Origin: a virus
DNA length: 43,148 bases
Virus record (IMG/VR): IMGVR_UViG_3300044998_000778
Location: 1-43,148 of that record
Reading direction: 5' to 3' (one strand)
Shown: piece by piece, positions 37,986 through 43,148 of the stretch
Layout of the letters: each line of letters starts with the position of its first letter
Numbering within the stretch: position 1 is the first letter of the stretch
Program-made: the position numbers and the translations under genes
Notes under the pieces: generated by a model
What the model was told of the DNA's origin: nothing
Seen by the model: only the letters and a program-made list of their open reading frames with translations
Database searches by the model: none

Positions 37986-39145
37986 GTTACGGCTCCTTTC
38001 CCTGGCTTGAAGACCCCCCATCGCTTAGGCGGACCGTACCCCGTGACGGTCATCGCCTGTCGGATGTCGGGGTGGGATTGGCCTACGTATTCAAAGCCGT
38101 AACATGGCCTGGCTCCTTGCTTAGGAACGATGTTCTTGGGATTGACGCCTACCCTCTTCCTGGGGTCTCTGACGAGTTTCCAGCGTGGCGATCGCACGTG
38201 GGCTCGAACGAAGCTCGGATGCGCTGGGTAGTTCCGGAAGCGCCAGCCGATGGCCTTGAGCATGGCCCCGATCGAGTCGAGGAGCACGAAGGCGAGGCCG
38301 AGCCCCTGGTAGTCCGGGAGTGTGACGATGCGGCTGACTGCGATCAGGTTCATGGTCACCGGGTGCGGTCGGTAGAGCAAGCCGGCCATGACTGCCAGCT
38401 CGGATTCTGCCCACAGCCCGAAGCATTGGGCGGCCACCGGAAGTTCCGCGCTCAGATAGTGATAGCGAGAGAAGCGGGACCACTCGGAGCGTGGCACCCT
38501 CGCGATCGTGCAGGCGATGCTCGGTCGTCGTTGAAGACACCTCCAGTGGAAGCATCCGCCTGCCCCCATGTCTATCTGCCAGTCGGGCTGCAGCCAGTCG
38601 ATGATGTCCGCGTGGCAGCTCACCGCCACCAGCCGCCCCTGGCTGGCGCGCACGGTCTTCTGGACTGCATGCGAGACGATCTTCGCCACCTGCCGGTCGA
38701 CGACGGAAGTGAACTCGTCGACCAGGACGGTGCTGTCGCCGGCCTCGGCGAGGATCCTTGCCATGTCGGCACGGAACTTCTCTCCGTTCGAGAGCACGTC
38801 GTACGGTCGTAGCCATGCCGGGATTGTGTTCAGGCCGACGGCCGAGCAGGCGGCGACGATGTCGTTTATGGCCATGCCCGCAGGGAAGCAGTCGACCATG
38901 GCCGTCCCAGGCTTCCACTCCGGACGGCGTTCCGCCCCGAAGAGCTTCCTGGCGATCGTCGTCTTGCCGGAACCGCTTGGGCCGAAGATCAGCCCGATCT
39001 TCCATGGCCGCTGCTCGAGAGGGGCCTCGATCTGCCATTCGAGGCGCTGTCTCTCAGAGATCGGAACGTCGTACATCGCCGCCACCTGGCGGCAGCGGAT
39101 CGTGATCGGCACAGAGGACTCGACTACAGCATGAGCGGTCGGCAT
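37961..39145 (-). CDS. ABC-type ATPase fused to a GNAT/Mom-like acetyltransferase domain
   Basis: The 394-residue protein has an ABC ATPase N-terminal half: Walker A GPSGSGKTT (residues ~55-63), signature LSNGEK (~118-123) and Walker B TVLVDE (~139-144). The C-terminal half (~190-394) is a GNAT-like fold with LPDYQGLGLAFVLLDSIG, the acetyl-CoA-binding motif A. COG2401-type ABC ATPases are fused to such a domain. Mom-like GNATs modify DNA adenines in Mu-type phages, so a role in DNA modification with the neighbouring ParB-like protein is possible but not proven. The ATG at 39145 has GAGGG 6 nt upstream and starts inside the ParB-like gene. Confidence 0.7.
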   Translation of the reverse strand: MPTAHAVVESSVPITIRCRQVAAMYDVPISERQRLEWQIEAPLEQRPWKIGLIFGPSGSGKTTIARKLFGAERRPEWKPGTAMVDCFPAGMAINDIVAACSAVGLNTIPAWLRPYDVLSNGEKFRADMARILAEAGDSTVLVDEFTSVVDRQVAKIVSHAVQKTVRASQGRLVAVSCHADIIDWLQPDWQIDMGAGGCFHWRCLQRRPSIACTIARVPRSEWSRFSRYHYLSAELPVAAQCFGLWAESELAVMAGLLYRPHPVTMNLIAVSRIVTLPDYQGLGLAFVLLDSIGAMLKAIGWRFRNYPAHPSFVRAHVRSPRWKLVRDPRKRVGVNPKNIVPKQGARPCYGFEYVGQSHPDIRQAMTVTGYGPPKRWGVFKPGKGAVTRRRQAPW

Positions 39146-39672
39146 TGGTATCCCTCGGATTCGAGCCGCTCGATCAGCCTTGCCTGCTCTGCCTCGTTGC
39201 GGCACTCGACCTGAACCCCGTAGGTCACCTCGAAGGTGTTCGGGGCCTCTTCATCGACTGGTTCCTCGAGAGCATCGCGGATGTCGTCGTCGCTGAGCGC
39301 CAGGAGCTTCCGCACGTCGTCGGGGATGGTCTCCAGGCTTCTGAGGAGGACGTCTTCGTCCCAGTCCGCCAGCTCCGCCGTCCTGTTGTCGGCGATCGCA
39401 TACTGCACGGCGGTCGCGTCCTGCTCGTCGACGACGACGGCGGCGATCTCCTCCCACCCGATGGCCTTCGCGGCCTCGAGCGTCGCGTTGCCGGCGCGAA
39501 CGATCATCCCTGACTTCTGGACGACGATCGGCTTGCGCTGCCCGAATAGCCGCAGGCTGTGTGCTATCGACTCGATGTTCCGCTTCGGGTGTTTGCGAGC
39601 ATTCGCCGGGTCTGGAACAAGGTCCGCAATCCGCAGCATGCGGACCAGCACTGCTGGGTAGCGATCGGTCAT
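39124..39672 (-). CDS. ParB/Sulfiredoxin-like N-terminal-domain protein
   Basis: The 182-residue protein contains the ParB-type pattern LRIADLVPDPANARKHPKRN followed by IAHSLRLFGQRKPIVVQ and VRAGNATLEAAKAIGWEEI, with the GNxTLEAA box near residue 60. Phage ParB-like proteins of this size are often paired with DNA methyltransferases or modification genes, and here the neighbour is the ATPase/GNAT gene. The ATG at 39672 overlaps the RecT stop. Confidence 0.75.
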   Translation of the reverse strand: MTDRYPAVLVRMLRIADLVPDPANARKHPKRNIESIAHSLRLFGQRKPIVVQKSGMIVRAGNATLEAAKAIGWEEIAAVVVDEQDATAVQYAIADNRTAELADWDEDVLLRSLETIPDDVRKLLALSDDDIRDALEEPVDEEAPNTFEVTYGVQVECRNEAEQARLIERLESEGYQCRPLML

Positions 39673-40727
39673 CCTTCGGCGATCTCCTGCTCGCGCGCCT
39701 CGTAGGCGGCGGCGACCGTCTCCGCGTCGCTGCCGGTGAAGTGCTGCCACCGATCGCGCAATGCCTCCAGATCCCGCATGCTCGAGGCGGCTTGGATGGC
39801 CGCGACGGCATCCTCTGCGAGGTCGAAGGGCGCTTGGGTGGCGGCCTGGATCCCCAGGACCTTCCTGGCAGCCGCCGCCCTTGTCGATGGGGCCTCGGCG
39901 CTCGCTGGCGCTTCGGTGGTGGAATCGGCTGGGTCGGCGCTGTCGGTGTCCATCTCGTCGTCCCTCTGTATCGCCCCGGTCATGCCCATGTCCATCGGGA
40001 CCGAGCCCCCGGCCAGCAGGCGGCGCAGGACCGACTTGCGCGCCATGCGCGGGAAGTCCTTGTGCCATGGAGAGTCGCGGCGAGGCGGGCGGCCTCCGTA
40101 GCCGTTCTCGGCGAACCGATACGCCTCCGATCGCTCGCGGAGCGCCAGGATATCGGCCCTGGGCATCACCTCGAAGATGGGGTCATCGGTCACCGCCCTG
40201 GTGCTGTTCGGCTCGGTGATGACGCAGCGGGCGTAGGCCGCGACGACAAGGTCGTCGGACCGGTCGATGTCCATCCGCCAGGCGTGGTGCAGCTTGTTCT
40301 CGCCGGGCAGCCAGTCGAACGGCTCGCCTTCGTAGACGAGGTTGGCCGTGATGCTGTGCACGCGCGGGTGGCGTAGAGCCATCTCCATCAGCCCCTTGTA
40401 GCCGATGATCGACGTCACCTCTGGAGCGCCCCTCCGCTCCCGAGGAACCAGAAAGAACTTCTGGTAGCGAGCGCCGACGAGCAGCTTGCACTGCGCTGCA
40501 TGCAGCAGGCACTGCATGGCGGTTCCTGGAGAGCGCCGGAATGCTTCCGCGAGCTTCGGCTGGGCGGCCACATCCTCGGCCACGGCGGAGATGAAGTTGC
40601 CGACCGGAAGCAGACCCGAGATCAGCTCATACGACAGGGCTCGCTCGATCTGCTGCCGGAAGTGAAGGCACAGGGCCTCGCCAGGGTTCTTCGCCGTCTC
40701 GACGGCGGGCGTGCTTTGCGCGCTCAC
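39669..40727 (-). CDS. recT: RecT-family single-strand annealing protein
   Basis: The 352-residue product shows the RecT pattern: FISAVAEDVAAQPKLAEAF, AMQCLLHAAQCKLLVGARYQ and SIIGYKGLMEMALRHPRV. It binds ssDNA and anneals strands. The ORF starts close to the YqaJ stop (4-base overlap), so the pair forms a typical phage recombination operon. The C-terminal ~100 residues are low complexity and Ala/Glu-rich, then helical. Confidence 0.85.
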   Translation of the reverse strand: MSAQSTPAVETAKNPGEALCLHFRQQIERALSYELISGLLPVGNFISAVAEDVAAQPKLAEAFRRSPGTAMQCLLHAAQCKLLVGARYQKFFLVPRERRGAPEVTSIIGYKGLMEMALRHPRVHSITANLVYEGEPFDWLPGENKLHHAWRMDIDRSDDLVVAAYARCVITEPNSTRAVTDDPIFEVMPRADILALRERSEAYRFAENGYGGRPPRRDSPWHKDFPRMARKSVLRRLLAGGSVPMDMGMTGAIQRDDEMDTDSADPADSTTEAPASAEAPSTRAAAARKVLGIQAATQAPFDLAEDAVAAIQAASSMRDLEALRDRWQHFTGSDAETVAAAYEAREQEIAEG

Positions 40728-41758
40728 GCCTCACCTCCCTCCAGGAACGCCGAAAGGTCGGCGACACGGACCGTTCGCCTCTGCTCCGCGACGGTCTCGG
40801 GAGGCCGTAGGAACGCCTCGTAGGTGCCTCGCTCCTGCTTGCCGAGGGCGGTGGTGTCGAGCTTGCGGAACCGCGCGGCGATCTCCGGATGCGCGGCCTC
40901 GAAGGCGGCGGCGTCGAAGCGGCGGTCGGCTCCAAGGCGCACGATCGTGACGACCTTGCCGGCGGGAGTGCGCTTCACGATCTGCTCCGCATCCTGGGCG
41001 AAGCCCAGTAGCAGGGCCTTGAGGCGCGACTCCTCGGCCTCGCATTCCTCGACTACCTGCCGGCGATACGCCGAGACCTCGGCGAGCGATCTTGCCCACG
41101 CAAGCTGCTCCTCGGTCGCTTCGACGGTCTTGCCGCGCCGCACCAGCCAGCGCATGCGCATGTCGGCCTCGTCGCGAGGGTCCGGCGGGTTCCCTTCGCG
41201 CAGCCTGGCGAGGAACTCCAATGCCTGCTGCTCGATCCGCTCGATCACATCCTCGTCGAGGTGGATCCGGTAGATGGAGGTGCCGGACAGCAGGTTCGCG
41301 GCGAGCAGGCCTTCCTCCGCGGATGCCAGGCCTGGATACTCGTCCTGCCTCCGGCATCGTCGCCACAGGTGCCCCTGCACCTGCACCTGCATCCAGTACT
41401 GCATCGGCACCTGATCCGTGCCGGGATCGCCCCATTCGGGGCTCCGGCTACGGACAGCGTGCTTGACCTCCAGCGGTCCGACGCATCCCTGCCTCAGGCA
41501 CAGGCGGTCGAGATGGCACGACAGCGGGCCGTGAACAAGGCGGCGCTGGTTGCTGGCGGGGTCGATCGCCAGCGAGTACTTCCGCGCGGCGATGCGAGCG
41601 ATTGCGTCCTCGAACTCGCGGCCTTCTTCGAGGACCTCGCTGTCCTCGATCGGCGGCATCTCGCCGCGCATCTGCAGGTAGAGGCCGAGGGGGGAGAGTC
41701 GCGGGTCGCAGCCGATCATGGCGGCAACGCGCGACGCGGAAACGGTGCTGTGATCCAT
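40724..41758 (-). CDS. YqaJ/lambda-exonuclease-type recombinase nuclease
   Basis: The 344-residue protein matches YqaJ-type nucleases: it begins SASRVAAMIGCDPRLSPLGL, then has EEGREFEDAIARIAARKY, and the active site CHLDRLC with PLEVKHA supplies the Asp and the Glu-x-Lys. It degrades the 5' strand of DNA ends so RecT can bind. The ATG at 41758 follows a -10-like TAGACT by 6 nt, without a Shine-Dalgarno sequence. Confidence 0.85.
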   Translation of the reverse strand: MDHSTVSASRVAAMIGCDPRLSPLGLYLQMRGEMPPIEDSEVLEEGREFEDAIARIAARKYSLAIDPASNQRRLVHGPLSCHLDRLCLRQGCVGPLEVKHAVRSRSPEWGDPGTDQVPMQYWMQVQVQGHLWRRCRRQDEYPGLASAEEGLLAANLLSGTSIYRIHLDEDVIERIEQQALEFLARLREGNPPDPRDEADMRMRWLVRRGKTVEATEEQLAWARSLAEVSAYRRQVVEECEAEESRLKALLLGFAQDAEQIVKRTPAGKVVTIVRLGADRRFDAAAFEAAHPEIAARFRKLDTTALGKQERGTYEAFLRPPETVAEQRRTVRVADLSAFLEGGEA

Positions 41759-41764
41759 GCGGGC

Positions 41765-41794
41765 AGTCTACCGCGCCTGCTCGCTGCCCGTCAA
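41765..41794 (-). promoter_or_regulatory. Promoter giving a leaderless YqaJ/RecT transcript
   Basis: TTGACG (41789-41794), an 18 bp spacer and TAGACT (41765-41770), with 6 nt to the ATG at 41758. The -35 context is GCTTGACG, as at 6666 and 7772. Confidence 0.5.
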
Positions 41795-41853
41795 GCAGTC
41801 TACGACTCGCCTCCAGGCCGCGATGCGGCGCGCGCTCGTGCGCTAAGACACGC

Positions 41854-42060
41854 TCAAGCCTTACGAGTAGCCTGCATCAGGTTCGCCTGCACTTGCAGCA
41901 CCGCGCTCTTATTGGCGATCGGCTTCTTCACTCGCGGATGGGATACGAGCTTGTCCGCAGTGTAGATCGTCACCCAGTAGAGACTTTGCAGTTCGCGCAC
42001 CGTCAGCACGGTGTCTAGTTCGAGGGTCAGGACAACGCGCCGCCGCTTCTGCTGTTTCAT
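41854..42060 (-). CDS. Small hypothetical protein
   Basis: A 68-residue basic protein starting MKQQKRRRVVLTLELDTVL. I chose ATG 42060 rather than the upstream in-frame starts because a -10-like TATGCT ends 7 nt before it, and because the upstream codons lie inside the zinc-ribbon gene. It overlaps the 3' end of the zinc-ribbon frame by ~150 bases, so one of the two ends may be wrong. Possibly a DNA-binding protein; no family recognised. Confidence 0.5.
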   Translation of the reverse strand: MKQQKRRRVVLTLELDTVLTVRELQSLYWVTIYTADKLVSHPRVKKPIANKSAVLQVQANLMQATRKA

Positions 42061-42655
42061 GCGTACGAGCATACCACAGCGCCTGCCAGTAGTGCGAACG
42101 GCAGCAGTAGCGTCGCCGCCAGGCATTTGACGGCCAGCAAGAGAACGTCGAGCCGCACCATCGACAGCGCACCTGTGCTGTGCGCACGCGGCGGCCGCGG
42201 CACTGCGCGCAGTTGCGCCGCCGGCCCGTCGCAGGGCGCAGGAGGCACACCGCGCAGGTGGCGTCCTGCCTCCGGTGTGCGACTCCGGCGCAGGACAGCG
42301 AGCAGTAGGGGCGAGGCACCGGCTCGCGGCGCTGCAAGTAGGGCTCGCGGCACGTCGCGCAGAGGGCCGCGCGCACCCAGCGCACCTGGCCGTGCAGCAG
42401 CCGGCGATGCCACGGCCCCGGGTCGGAGGGTGCCGGGTCGTGGATGCCTGGCGGTGCGATCGCGTCGAGCGCGATCGTTGTCGGCCGGCTGCCGCGCCGC
42501 CCCAGCCGGCGGCGCTGCTCGTCGATGCGCGCGAACCGCCGGCGGGCGGCGATCCAGGCCGCTAGCGGGACGCCGCGCGAGGGGTCGAAGCTGCGCCGCG
42601 CCTGCCACTCGGCGATCGCCTCGATCTGCGCCAGGTCCTCGTCGCGGCGAGGCAC
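41909..42655 (-). CDS. Sigma-region-2-like / zinc-ribbon protein, copy 2
   Basis: A 248-residue frame with GTG start 42655. Residues ~5-50 (EDLAQIEAIAEW, SFDPSRGVPLAAWIAARRR) share the sigma-region-2-like pattern and the following zinc-ribbon Cys pairs (CATC, CSLSC, CAVC, CAQC, CRWC, then YCCRSH) with the copy at 2097-2984. The last ~50 residues overlap the small gene 41854-42060 and look non-coding in this frame. The two copies are each preceded by the small membrane protein, showing a duplicated cassette. Confidence 0.5.
   Translation of the reverse strand: MPRRDEDLAQIEAIAEWQARRSFDPSRGVPLAAWIAARRRFARIDEQRRRLGRRGSRPTTIALDAIAPPGIHDPAPSDPGPWHRRLLHGQVRWVRAALCATCREPYLQRREPVPRPYCSLSCAGVAHRRQDATCAVCLLRPATGRRRNCAQCRGRRVRTAQVRCRWCGSTFSCWPSNAWRRRYCCRSHYWQALWYARTHETAEAAARCPDPRTRHRADGARTAKSLLGDDLHCGQARIPSASEEADRQ
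42068..42073 (-). promoter_or_regulatory. -10 box of a leaderless transcript for 41854-42060
   Basis: TATGCT on the minus strand, 7 nt before the ATG at 42060; the same hexamer as the early promoter at 6643-6648. No good -35 box is visible. Confidence 0.35.
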
Positions 42656-42682
42656 GTCACTCCACGCGCGCCTGGCCCTTTT

Positions 42683-42811
42683 TCACGCCAGGAAGGCGAG
42701 CAGCGCGGCCGCGGCAACGGCCAGCGCGAGGAACACCAGCATGCTCTCGCCGTCCTCACGAACACTGCGCTCCGTCCGGCCCTGCCCACCACGGAAGAAC
42801 TCGTTGCTCAT
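42683..42811 (-). CDS. Small single-pass membrane protein, copy 2
   Basis: A 42-residue paralogue of 2984-3118 with the same C-terminal hydrophobic helix (SMLVFLALAVAAAALLAFLA). The ATG at 42811 overlaps the stop of the gene before it (ATGA). Unlike copy 1 it does not overlap the zinc-ribbon gene; the gap is 27 bases. Confidence 0.6.
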   Translation of the reverse strand: MSNEFFRGGQGRTERSVREDGESMLVFLALAVAAAALLAFLA

Positions 42812-43148
42812 CGGATCGCTCCTTGGGCTGCAAGGATCACATCCTCGATGCGCGGCCGCAGCCAGAGCCACGCGATCACCACGCGCACCGTGCGCGTCTC
42901 TGCCGTCGCCAGCGACGTGCCGGCGGGCAGGAGAGTCCACGGATCGCCGCCGTTGCGCACGATCACGGCATCGCCCATGGCGATGCGCAGGGGGGCCTCG
43001 TTGAGCGTCACCGCTCGACGCGCGGTGATGGTCACGTCAGCAACGCACCAGCCGGGCTGGTCGGGATACCAGAGCGCCGTCATCTCTACGCGCAGCGCCG
43101 GTGCGGCCACCGTGCCGACCAGAAGCACGCGCAGCGCAGCGCCTTCGC
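42808..43148 (-). CDS. Hypothetical protein, copy 2, 5' part missing at contig end
   Basis: The minus-strand frame covers ~107 residues (internal GTG at 43128) that are nearly identical to the C-terminal part of 3115-3855. The upstream part is not in the window. After circular closure the sequence before it is the truncated gene 65-295 in another frame, so a complete copy does not exist in this assembly. The signal-peptide half, present in copy 1, is missing. Confidence 0.6.
   Translation of the reverse strand, partial: EGAALRVLLVGTVAAPALRVEMTALWYPDQPGWCVADVTITARRAVTLNEAPLRIAMGDAVIVRNGGDPWTLLPAGTSLATAETRTVRVVIAWLWLRPRIEDVILAAQGAIR
43022..43148. repeat. Terminal direct repeat, right copy (circular overlap)
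   Basis: Exact copy of positions 1-127. It supports closure to a circle of 43,021 bp. Confidence 0.9.

Overview
The window is a complete or near-complete genome of a tailed double-stranded DNA phage (or a phage-like element) with high GC. Three things show this: a contiguous head module (small terminase-like protein, large terminase, Mu gp29-like portal, Mu gpF-like head morphogenesis protein, protease/scaffold, Mu gpT-like major capsid protein), a long set of tail genes, and a recombination/replication block (YqaJ-type exonuclease, RecT, ParB-like protein, RuvC-like resolvase, replisome-organizer-like protein). The first 127 bases are repeated exactly as the last 127 bases, so the contig very probably closes as a circle of 43,021 bp. 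I found no integrase, transposase, DNA polymerase or obvious endolysin. The host is not identifiable from the sequence. Apparent leaderless promoters and a type IV-B CRISPR-Cas locus would fit a high-GC actinobacterial-type host, but this is a weak inference.

Almost everything reads on the minus strand. Reading that strand from its control region: divergent promoters near 6640-6725 and a plus-strand HTH gene (7024-7281) form a switch-like region. Genes then run from the replisome organizer (6403) leftward through a second protein and a RuvC-like resolvase, a block of small phage proteins, a Cas4-like nuclease, and a helical protein. They continue across the contig ends to a duplicated sigma-like/zinc-ribbon cassette, YqaJ exonuclease, RecT, ParB-like protein, an ABC-ATPase/acetyltransferase fusion (possible DNA modifier) and an ASCH protein. 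The late block follows, from the small terminase at 37505 leftward through head and tail genes to a large SGNH-hydrolase protein (7844) and a zinc-ribbon protein (7351).

Inserted in the late block in the opposite orientation, at 10714-14176, is a compact plus-strand operon: csf1 (zinc-finger Cas8-like protein, apparently fused in frame to a Cas11-like small subunit), csf2 (Cas7), csf3 (Cas5) and a cysH-like PP-loop gene. This is the gene set of a type IV-B CRISPR-Cas system. It lacks a CRISPR array, Cas6/Csf5, DinG helicase and adaptation genes, as IV-B loci generally do. It has its own -35 TTGACA-type promoter and looks like a moron, a phage-carried accessory module. This is the most notable system in the window.

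Other unusual elements: a LAGLIDADG intein in the large terminase P-loop that starts with Leu and carries the Trp/Cys/Thr signature of class 3 inteins; a truncated GTP cyclohydrolase I (FolE) remnant; palindromic GTAACGTTAC repeats with an adjacent microsatellite in the replisome-organizer gene; recurrent -10 boxes placed 6-7 nt before start codons (predicted leaderless mRNAs); and a contig junction that lies exactly at a recombination breakpoint between a nuclease-like gene and a second copy of a small cassette.
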